This document shows positions 1-5,459 of a stretch of 10,243 bases of DNA, in pieces (the first letter of the stretch is position 1; the number at the start of each line of letters is the position of its first letter). The translations under genes and the position numbers were made by a program. The stretch is from assembly GCA_041746615.1 (NCBI GenBank), contig JBGTGS010000146.1, positions 1 to 10,243 on the forward strand, in the 5' to 3' direction. The notes below the pieces were generated by a model. It was not told the DNA's origin and did not search any database. It was given only the letters and a program-made list of their open reading frames with translations. The stretch comes from CAMAXB01 sp041746615 (GTDB lineage: Bacteria > Verrucomicrobiota > Verrucomicrobiia > Opitutales > Opitutaceae).

Positions 1-438
1 GTCGCCGCCGCCCTCGCCGCGAAAGGGGTGGAGATGCGTTGTGACGCCGCCAGTGCCGCCCTACTCGCGGACGCCGGCGTGGCGGCCAGTCCGGCGACCG
101 GCACCGATTTCACCACCGAGTTTCTGGATCTCATCATCGCCGTGCGCGTGGTCGCCTCGCTCGAAGAAGCCGTGGCCATCATCAACCGCGACGGCTCCGG
201 ACACACGGATGCCATCGTCACCCGCGACGAAGCCGCGGCACGCTTGTTTCAGGCCGGGGTGGACAGCGCCGTGGTCACATGGAACGCGAGCACGCGCTTC
301 AACGATGGCTTTGAGTTCGGTTTTGGCGCCGAAATCGGCATCAGCACGGACCGCCTCCATGCCCGCGGGCCCATGGGTCTGCGCGAACTCTGTAGTTACA
401 AATATCATTTGGACGGCACCGGTCAGGTGCGGGGATGA
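1..438 (+). CDS. proA: Glutamate-5-semialdehyde dehydrogenase (gamma-glutamyl phosphate reductase), C-terminal part
   Basis: This is the last 145 codons of ProA, the cytoplasmic enzyme that reduces gamma-glutamyl phosphate to glutamate-5-semialdehyde with NADPH, the second step of proline synthesis from glutamate. Reading is open from base 1 and stops with TGA at 436-438. The family-typical blocks TEFLDLIIAVRVV, HTDAIVTRD, NASTRFNDG and LHARGPMGLRELCSYKY are present in order, ending as ProA proteins normally do. The protein is usually about 415-430 residues, so roughly two thirds, including the catalytic cysteine in the CNA-ETLLV block, lies before the window. One small difference is VVTWNASTRF where E. 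coli has a VYVNASTRF-type segment. No frameshift is visible. A weak stem (416-420 with 426-430) near the stop has no T-run and is not a convincing terminator. The identity is secure. Confidence 0.96.
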   Translation, partial: VAAALAAKGVEMRCDAASAALLADAGVAASPATGTDFTTEFLDLIIAVRVVASLEEAVAIINRDGSGHTDAIVTRDEAAARLFQAGVDSAVVTWNASTRFNDGFEFGFGAEIGISTDRLHARGPMGLRELCSYKYHLDGTGQVRG

Positions 439-447
439 CCCGTAGGG

Positions 448-497
448 TAAGGAGGTATCAGGGGTTGCGTTTGAGGGTGAACCTTTACAGGCTTTGA
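448..497 (+). promoter_or_regulatory. Very strong Shine-Dalgarno sequence followed by a 10-codon TTG open frame (possible leader peptide)
   Basis: TAAGGAGGT at 448-456 is a nine-base match to the complement of the usual 16S rRNA 3' end. Eight bases after it, TTG at 465-467 opens a frame of ten codons (MRLRVNLYRL) that stops with TGA at 495-497. That TGA overlaps the GAGG (496-499) that serves the next gene, whose ATG is at 506. The mini-ORF is not in frame with that gene. The layout fits a short leader peptide coupled to the downstream gene, but a relic of an older start site or chance are also possible. The sequence match is seen; translation is inferred. Confidence 0.4.
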
Positions 498-501
498 GGG
501 T
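470..501 (+). repeat. Pair of 9-base direct repeats (TTTGAGGGT) in the leader of the secreted-protein gene
   Basis: TTTGAGGGT occurs at 470-478 and again at 493-501, 23 bases apart. The second copy contains the GAGG that is the likely ribosome-binding site for the ATG at 506. This could be a local duplication of a ribosome-binding segment, a protein-binding site, or chance. Confidence 0.35.
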
Positions 502-505
502 CACA

Positions 506-1156
506 ATGAGTATGAATTACATGCGAGCTGTTCTCCTGCTACCGACGGTGCTACTGGGTGCGGTCGCCGGCTTGGCCCAGACACCTCCATCGGAAGCGCC
601 TGCAGTCATGAGACCGGTGCCTGCCTCTGAGCCAGGGGCGGAAACCTCAGCCCAACCTGCGGCGAAATCCGAACACCAGCGTGCCATTTCTCCCGAGCTT
701 GCGGCCAGCCTGGCGCGCACCATGCCCGCCTATAATCCGCCCAAACCTCCTGAGCCCAAGGCGGCTGAGGAGCTCGATGCCGAGCAACCTCGCAACCAGA
801 TCATCCGGCTTCCGCGTGTCGTGGTGGAGGGCAACCGCCCTCCTGTTTTCACCGAACGCCAGCAATATACCAAAGAAGGTCTGGAGGCCCTCGCCGTCGC
901 CCGCTACCTGAGCGAGTTCGACCGTGGCGTGCTCAACCGCTACACCCTGCCCTTGTTCGGACAGAGCGCCGAGCAACGTGCGATGACCGAGTACGAAGAG
1001 GCGGAACGCCAGCGCCACATTGCAGAGGCTCAGCAGAGCATTTATATCCTCAAGGACCACGACCCGGTCGCGGCTGAGCAGCTCAAGAAGGAATCGGAAT
1101 CCGCCTACATCCGCCGAATCGAGTTCCTGCCAACCCCGGGCAGCAATCGGAAGTAA
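506..1156 (+). CDS. Secreted or periplasmic protein of unknown function
   Basis: This predicted 216-residue protein carries an N-terminal signal sequence. A hydrophobic stretch at about residues 8-22 is followed by AGLAQTPP, with likely cleavage near residues 24-25, so it is probably exported. The mature part starts with a Pro/Ala/Glu-rich, probably disordered region (about 26-95). A more conserved-looking core follows: IIRLPRVVVEGNRPPVF (99-115), YLSEFDRGVLNRYTLPLFG (134-152), then a charged helix-like tail (about 155-205). I recall similar secreted proteins with an LPR-VVVEG-RPPVF core from Opitutales genomes, but know no function. I chose ATG 506 because GAGG at 496-499 lies six bases before it; ATG 512 and 521 or TTG 494 are alternatives. 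The gene follows proA after 67 bases. It ends convergently with the next gene, 64 bases away, with no clear terminator between them. Confidence 0.75.
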   Translation: MSMNYMRAVLLLPTVLLGAVAGLAQTPPSEAPAVMRPVPASEPGAETSAQPAAKSEHQRAISPELAASLARTMPAYNPPKPPEPKAAEELDAEQPRNQIIRLPRVVVEGNRPPVFTERQQYTKEGLEALAVARYLSEFDRGVLNRYTLPLFGQSAEQRAMTEYEEAERQRHIAEAQQSIYILKDHDPVAAEQLKKESESAYIRRIEFLPTPGSNRK

Positions 1157-1220
1157 GGGGCATCCGATCAGGTCTCGGGGTTTTGCGTCCGTGCAGGATC
1201 ACCGGCGCAGGGAACATCAT

Positions 1221-1499
1221 TCAATCCCTGAGCAGGGTTGATACAAGATCTGCCCATTCTTCATCCAGCGTGCTTTCCGGCATGCTGCGACCGGCGAGTC
1301 CGTACCAGTAGCGGGCGTTTGCCCGATCGCCTTCCTTGCGATGCAGGTAGGCGTGAACCCAGTTGCCGCCACCCGCCGCATCCACCTGGGCAAGTTCGTG
1401 CGCCCGGTCCCAGTCACCACGGGCATCGTGCCACAGCGCCTGCAAGGATGGGCTGAGGTGAGTCACGTCGACCAAGGCCTTGAATTCTCCAGGCGTCAT
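1221..1499 (-). CDS. Small conserved protein of unknown function
   Basis: This minus-strand gene predicts a 92-residue, probably cytoplasmic protein with no signal or membrane segment. Its key segments are LQALWHDARGDWDRAHELAQ (19-38), NWVHAYLHRKEGD (46-58), ANARYWYGLAGR (60-71) and STLDEEWADLVSTLL (76-90). I recall this pattern from a widespread family of small bacterial proteins of unknown role; the alternating helices look TPR-like, which is inference. The start is uncertain. ATG at 1499 fits the family N-terminus (MTPGEFKALV), but its GGAGG sits only one base upstream, too close for normal use. In-frame ATGs at 1547 and 1610 would add 16 or 37 residues that look non-conserved. The gene is divergent from nadC and the reading frame is clean. 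Confidence 0.72.
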   Translation of the reverse strand: MTPGEFKALVDVTHLSPSLQALWHDARGDWDRAHELAQVDAAGGGNWVHAYLHRKEGDRANARYWYGLAGRSMPESTLDEEWADLVSTLLRD

Positions 1500-1618
1500 G
1501 CCTCCGATGATGTCACAAAGAATCGCGATGACCAGCGCGTTTCCCATTCCGGCCGCACGTCTCCAGCGGAATGAAATCCCATTCGACTTTCTGCGGAAGT
1601 CCGCCGTCATTGGGGCGC

Positions 1619-2581
1619 ATGCCAGCCACCCCTGCCGACACCTTGTTGCAACGCCTCACCTGGGAGGACTTGGATCGCGGGCATCTCCGGCACTTGGTGG
1701 AACTCGCTCGTGATGAAGATCTGGCCGGGCTGGGGCTGCGCCGGCGTCCGCGTCACCCCGGTGACCGCTCCACCGCGTGTCTGTCAACCGCATCGCGTGC
1801 CGGACGTGCCGACCTCGTTGCCCGGGAGGCCATGGTGGTCTGCGGGCTGCCGCTTCTTCCGCTGATCCTTTCAGCCTACGGAGGCCGGTCCACCGCCCAG
1901 TTGCACACCCACGACGGTGCCCGGGTCAACCCCGGAGCCATCCTCGCCACGCTCACGGGCGACTCGCGCACGCTGCTGGCCGCCGAACGCGTGGCCCTCA
2001 ATTTCATCCAACGTCTCTCCGGGGTGGCCACCCAGACACGACGCCATGTCGATGCGCTCGGTGAAGGCCGCACGCGGTTGCTGGATACGCGCAAAACGAC
2101 GCCCGGATACCGCATGCTCGAAAAGTACGCCGTGGCCTGTGGCGGTGGCTGGAATCACCGGCTGGGGCTCTTCGATCGGGTGATGCTCAAGGACAACCAC
2201 CTCGCGCTGATCGGCTTTTCCACCCCCCCAGACCGTGGGTCTGACGCCCGGACGATCGGGCAACACCGCCTCTCCGCCGCCGTCACCGCCGCACGGAAAG
2301 CCGAGCCCAGCCTGCCGGTCGAGGTCGAGATCGACCGGCTGGATCAGATACCCGCCGTGCTGGCGGCCGGCGCCGATGTCATCCTGCTGGATAATTTCAG
2401 CCCAGCCCGGCTGCGGCGGGCCGTCGCCCTCATCGGCGGTCGCGCCTTCACCGAAGCCAGCGGCGGCATCACCCTCAAGACCCTGCCCCGCCTCGCCGGG
2501 CTGGGTCTCGATTTTGTGTCCACCGGCGCCCTGGTTCACCGGAGCGTGTGGGTGGATATTGGCCTGGATTGGAAATCATGA
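1619..2581 (+). CDS. nadC: Nicotinate-nucleotide pyrophosphorylase (quinolinate phosphoribosyltransferase, carboxylating)
   Basis: This cytoplasmic enzyme makes nicotinate mononucleotide, CO2 and pyrophosphate from quinolinate and PRPP, completing de novo entry into NAD synthesis. Visible family motifs are NFIQRLSGVAT (128-138), DTRKTTPGYRMLEKYAV (156-172), GGG-NHR (175-181), KDNH (191-194), EVEID (235-239), ILLDNF (255-260), EASGGI (279-284) and STGALVH (301-307). The Arg158/Lys159, His180/Arg181, Lys191, Glu237 and Asp258 positions match substrate- and metal-binding residues of the family. At 320 residues it is longer than the usual 280-300. The extra length lies in the N-terminal region (about 36-52, where GDIT-like becomes GDRST) and after KDNH (about 200-215). 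I chose ATG 1619; an in-frame ATG at 1571 would add 16 unlikely residues. The ribosome-binding site is weak (GGGG, 1612-1615). The TGA overlaps the birA ATG, implying translational coupling. Confidence 0.95.
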   Translation: MPATPADTLLQRLTWEDLDRGHLRHLVELARDEDLAGLGLRRRPRHPGDRSTACLSTASRAGRADLVAREAMVVCGLPLLPLILSAYGGRSTAQLHTHDGARVNPGAILATLTGDSRTLLAAERVALNFIQRLSGVATQTRRHVDALGEGRTRLLDTRKTTPGYRMLEKYAVACGGGWNHRLGLFDRVMLKDNHLALIGFSTPPDRGSDARTIGQHRLSAAVTAARKAEPSLPVEVEIDRLDQIPAVLAAGADVILLDNFSPARLRRAVALIGGRAFTEASGGITLKTLPRLAGLGLDFVSTGALVHRSVWVDIGLDWKS

Positions 2582-3564
2582 AATCCCCCGAAGCGACCAT
2601 TCTCAGGGCCCTCCTCGCCGCAGGCGACGGTTTCGTCTCCGGCACGGCGCTGGCACGTCAGCTTGGCATGAGCCGGGTAGCCGTGTGGCAGCACATGGAA
2701 AAACTGCGTGAACAAGGCTTCGGCTTCGAGGCCGTGCGTGCCCGCGGCTACAAGCTGACCGCCCGGCCCGTCAGCCTGAATGTTGCCTTGCTCAGCGCTC
2801 ATCTCGGCCCCGACTCCGGGGCCTTTTCCCTGACCGTGCTCGACGAGGTGGACAGCACCAACGACGAGGCGGCCCGCCAACTCGCCGCCGGAAAACCCGA
2901 TCCTTTTGCCGTGGTGGCCCGCCGCCAGACCAAGGGCCGCGGGCGCTTCGGACGCAACTGGCACAGCGAGGCCAATGGCAACCTCTACATCAGTTTCGGC
3001 TTCCGTCCCCATCTCGCTCCCGGCCGCATGCAAACCTTCACCCTCTGGATGGGGGCGAACCTGTGCGAACTTCTGGCCAGCTTCTGCCGCACCACTCCGG
3101 GACTCAAATGGCCGAACGACATTCTCTTCGATGGTCGCAAAGCCGGTGGCATCCTGACCGAAGCCCGCATCGATGCTGACGAGATTCGCGATCTCGTCCT
3201 GGGTCTTGGTCTCAACGTTAACAGCCCCGCCGGTGGTTGGCCTGAGGAACTCACGCGCCGCGCCATCTCCCTCTCCGAACATACCCGGGCCCCCCTTGAC
3301 ATCAATCTCCTGGCTGCGGCCCTGATCGGTCGCGTGCAGGTCGCCTACCAAAAGTTCCTTAACGGGACCTACACCCGGAACCTTGCCGATCTCTGGAACC
3401 GTTACGACATCCTCCGCGGCTGTCCGGTGGTGGTCCTCCAGGGTTCCCGTCGCGTCACCGGCACCGCCGCCGGCATCGACAATGAAGGCTCTCTCATCCT
3501 CCGCACCGACCGGGGCCGCTCGGAGCGTTTCCGCGCCGGGGAGGTCACCCTGGAGAAAAAATGA
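2578..3564 (+). CDS. birA: Bifunctional biotin--[acetyl-CoA carboxylase] ligase / biotin-responsive repressor
   Basis: BirA activates biotin with ATP to biotinyl-5'-AMP and attaches it to a lysine of carrier proteins such as the acetyl-CoA carboxylase biotin carrier. The 328-residue protein has a winged-helix DNA-binding domain at about 1-62 (TALARQLGMSRVAVWQHMEKL at 23-43). The catalytic domain has DEVDSTNDEA (89-98), the biotinyl-AMP loop GRGRFGRNW (120-128), KWPNDI (177-182) and RKAGGILTE (187-195) with the ligand-binding Lys188. The C-terminal SH3-like domain spans about 281-328. Presence of the helix-turn-helix marks it as a group II ligase able to repress biotin genes when biotin is ample. 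The ATG overlaps the nadC stop by four bases (ATGA), so ATG 2578 is preferred over an in-frame upstream start at 2548. A nadC-birA pairing is known from several bacterial groups; here no coaX follows. Confidence 0.95.
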   Translation: MKSPEATILRALLAAGDGFVSGTALARQLGMSRVAVWQHMEKLREQGFGFEAVRARGYKLTARPVSLNVALLSAHLGPDSGAFSLTVLDEVDSTNDEAARQLAAGKPDPFAVVARRQTKGRGRFGRNWHSEANGNLYISFGFRPHLAPGRMQTFTLWMGANLCELLASFCRTTPGLKWPNDILFDGRKAGGILTEARIDADEIRDLVLGLGLNVNSPAGGWPEELTRRAISLSEHTRAPLDINLLAAALIGRVQVAYQKFLNGTYTRNLADLWNRYDILRGCPVVVLQGSRRVTGTAAGIDNEGSLILRTDRGRSERFRAGEVTLEKK

Positions 3565-3635
3565 TTTTACCAGCCGCGCGAACACGGGTGGACAAGCCCG
3601 TATAATGCGTTTGGCTGGTACCATCGGTAAAAATC
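3563..3635 (+). repeat. Overlapping inverted repeats around the promoter of the ABC cluster
   Basis: TACCAGCC at 3568-3575 is the exact reverse complement of GGCTGGTA at 3613-3620. GATTTTACC at 3563-3571 also pairs with GGTAAAAATC at 3626-3635 apart from one extra A. ACGGG (3584-3588) and CCCGT (3597-3601) form an inner stem. The bases at 3568-3571 are shared by the two outer pairings, so these exclude one another. The segment could act as a two-site operator framing the TATAAT box, as an RNA structure in read-through transcripts from birA, or be chance. It lacks the T-run of a standard terminator. Confidence 0.4.
3601..3606 (+). promoter_or_regulatory. Candidate -10 box (TATAAT) for the ABC transporter cluster
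   Basis: A perfect TATAAT lies in the 94-base gap between birA and the ATPase gene, notable in such GC-rich DNA. The best -35 is weak: CGAACA at 3579-3584 matches TTGACA at three positions with a 16-base spacer. Transcription would begin near 3612-3614, giving a leader of about 45 bases before ATG 3659. That would exclude the in-frame ATG at 3605 as a start on this transcript. An activator may be needed given the poor -35. Confidence 0.5.
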
Positions 3636-3658
3636 CGTGTCCAAACCCGGCACCCTCC

Positions 3659-4669
3659 ATGCCCGCATCCGCGCCCGCCATTGAAGTAAAAAACCTCGTC
3701 AAGACCTTCGCCGGGGTCCCGGCGGTCAGCAATATCAGCTTCACGGTGGCCCGGGGCGAAATCCTCGGTTTTCTCGGCCCAAACGGAGCTGGGAAGTCCA
3801 CCACCATGCGCATTCTCACCGGTTTCCTGCCGGCCACCGCCGGTGAGGTCAGCGTGTTTGGCGTGCCCGTGGCAACCCGGGCCGGGGAGGTCAAGCGCCT
3901 CATCGGCTACATGCCGGAGAACAATCCCCTGCCCGAGGACATGCGCGTCGCCGAGTACCTGCACTATCGCGGCCGCCTCAAGGAAGTTCCCCGCGGCAAA
4001 CTCCGCACCCGCATCGACGAGGTGCTGGAGATGTGCGATCTCAAACGCGTGCGCCATCGCATCATCGGCAAACTCTCCAAGGGCTTCCGCCAGCGGGTGG
4101 GCATTGCAGAGGCCGTGCTGGCCGAGCCCCCGGTCATCATCATGGATGAGCCGACCATCGGGCTCGATCCGCACCAGATCCTCATCGTCCGCGACCTGAT
4201 CGCCCGCCTGCGCGGACGCATGACTGTGATCATCTCCTCACATATCCTGCCTGAGATCGAGATGACGTGCGACCGCGTGCTCATCATCAACCAGGGCCGG
4301 GTCGTCGCCACCGGGGCACCCTCCGATCTGCGCAACGAAATCCTCGGGCCTCCCCGCTACCGCCTCGAACTCGCGGGTGACCTCACCGCGCTGCCGGCCG
4401 CACTTGCCGACGTGGATCCGACCATGCAGGTCACCGCCACCGAGGAGGCCGATCCGGCCGGTTTCCAACGCATCACCCTCAGCTCCGAAAAGCAGGAGGA
4501 TCTCGGGGAACCTCTCCTGCGCACCCTGGGCACCGATGCACGCTTTCGCCTCCGTTCCCTGAGCCGCGATCACCCCACCCTGGAGGATGTCTTTCTCGCC
4601 GCCACCCGACGCAGCTGGGATGCGGTGGACAAACCTGCGGCAGCCCCGCCCAAACCGGCCGTCCGCTGA
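3659..4669 (+). CDS. ABC transporter ATP-binding protein, GldA-like (ABC-2 exporter type)
   Basis: This is the cytoplasmic ATPase that powers the membrane permease encoded next. In the 336-residue protein, Walker A GPNGAGKST is at 40-48 and the Q-loop region YMPENNPLPEDM at 84-95. The signature LSKGFRQRVGIA is at 139-150, Walker B PVIIMDEPTIGLDP at 158-171 and the H-loop SSHIL at 193-197. In the Q-loop region the residue after YMP is Glu rather than Gln, and the signature is LSKGF rather than LSGGQ; both are usual for the GldA/NosF-type subfamily. A C-terminal extension of about 110 residues ends in a Pro/Ala-rich tail (325-334). I chose ATG 3659; ATG 3605 is in frame but overlaps the candidate -10 box. 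No ribosome-binding site is evident. The permease gene starts 19 bases after the stop. ABC ATPase identity is certain; the transported substrate is unknown. Confidence 0.93.
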   Translation: MPASAPAIEVKNLVKTFAGVPAVSNISFTVARGEILGFLGPNGAGKSTTMRILTGFLPATAGEVSVFGVPVATRAGEVKRLIGYMPENNPLPEDMRVAEYLHYRGRLKEVPRGKLRTRIDEVLEMCDLKRVRHRIIGKLSKGFRQRVGIAEAVLAEPPVIIMDEPTIGLDPHQILIVRDLIARLRGRMTVIISSHILPEIEMTCDRVLIINQGRVVATGAPSDLRNEILGPPRYRLELAGDLTALPAALADVDPTMQVTATEEADPAGFQRITLSSEKQEDLGEPLLRTLGTDARFRLRSLSRDHPTLEDVFLAATRRSWDAVDKPAAAPPKPAVR

Positions 4670-4688
4670 TCTAATCCACCGAAAGCCC

Positions 4689-5450
4689 ATGCGCCACTTC
4701 CTCACCATCCTCAGCCACGAGATCCGGATGCTGCTGGTCAGCCCGAGCACCTACATCGCCGCCGTGCTGTTCCTGGCCATCATGGGGTTTGTCTTCACCA
4801 ACATCCTCGCCGAGTACAATGCGGGGCCGCAGGAACTCTCCCCCGCCACCGTCTTCTTCCAGCTGTTCTGGCTCCCGGTCTTTTTCATGGTGCCGCTGCT
4901 GACGATGAAAAGCATCTCGGAGGAGCGTCGCCTGGGCACGCTGGAAACGCTCCTGACCACCCCCGTCACCACCGCGGAGGTTGTCCTCGGGAAATATGGG
5001 GCCGCCTATTTCCTCTACCTCGCACTCTGGGGGTCCACCGGCGGGTTTTTCTACATCCTGCACCGCTTCGCCGGCGATCAGCACTTTCTCGACACCGGCC
5101 CGCTGTTGGGTGGCTACCTGTTCATCGCCATCTCGGGCCTGCTCTTCGTGGCCCTCGGCGTGCTCGCCAGCGCCCTTTCCCGCAACCAGGCGGTGGCCGG
5201 CATCCTCGGTTTCACCCTCATCTTCGGCCTGATCATCGGCCTGCGATTCCTCAACGAGGTCGCCTTGCTCAACCATGAGATGTTCGAACCGGCACGCGCC
5301 GCCATCGGCTACGCGCAGGTCTTCACCCACTTGGACGACTTCACCCGCGGAGTCGTCGACACGCGCCAGCTGCTCTTCTATGTGAGTGGCTCGGTGCTGG
5401 CCCTCATTTTCAGCATCTTCGGCGTCGAGGCCAAGCTGCTCCATTCCTGA
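4689..5450 (+). CDS. ABC-2 type permease, GldF-like
   Basis: This is the integral membrane subunit paired with the ATPase upstream. The 253-residue protein has six predicted membrane helices at about 20-41, 56-75, 101-125, 138-162, 167-188 and 226-247, the standard ABC-2 layout. The cytoplasmic coupling segment SISEERRLGTLETLLTTPVT (75-94) followed by VVLGKY (98-103) is typical of the family, where an E-R--GTLE-LL--P pattern contacts the ATPase. With only one permease gene in the cluster, a homodimer is expected. In Bacteroidota, GldF with GldA and GldG is linked to gliding motility and type IX secretion. Outside that phylum, homologues occur in many non-gliding bacteria with no settled role. 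The start ATG 4689 has no recognisable Shine-Dalgarno sequence. The next gene begins 9 bases after the stop. Confidence 0.92.
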   Translation: MRHFLTILSHEIRMLLVSPSTYIAAVLFLAIMGFVFTNILAEYNAGPQELSPATVFFQLFWLPVFFMVPLLTMKSISEERRLGTLETLLTTPVTTAEVVLGKYGAAYFLYLALWGSTGGFFYILHRFAGDQHFLDTGPLLGGYLFIAISGLLFVALGVLASALSRNQAVAGILGFTLIFGLIIGLRFLNEVALLNHEMFEPARAAIGYAQVFTHLDDFTRGVVDTRQLLFYVSGSVLALIFSIFGVEAKLLHS

Positions 5451-5459
5451 CCCGCGCCG

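Noticed and set aside
416..430. GCACC/GGTGC hairpin at the end of proA as a terminator
   Set aside because: The stem lies within the coding sequence, has five pairs and is followed by GGGGATGACC rather than T residues.
1157..1220. Bidirectional terminator between the two convergent genes
   Set aside because: I found no stem longer than a few pairs and no T-run on either strand apart from a four-base one, so a terminator cannot be supported.
3565..3632. TTTTACC and GGTAAAA arms after birA as a biotin repressor operator
   Set aside because: Known BirA boxes have arms of the TTGTAAACC type about 15 bases apart. Here the arms differ and are 54 bases apart.
2536..3903. Open frame of 455 codons on the minus strand, opposite birA and the start of the ATPase gene
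   Set aside because: It is antisense to birA, which has all catalytic motifs, and spans a gene boundary and a probable promoter. Composition is that of a shadow frame.
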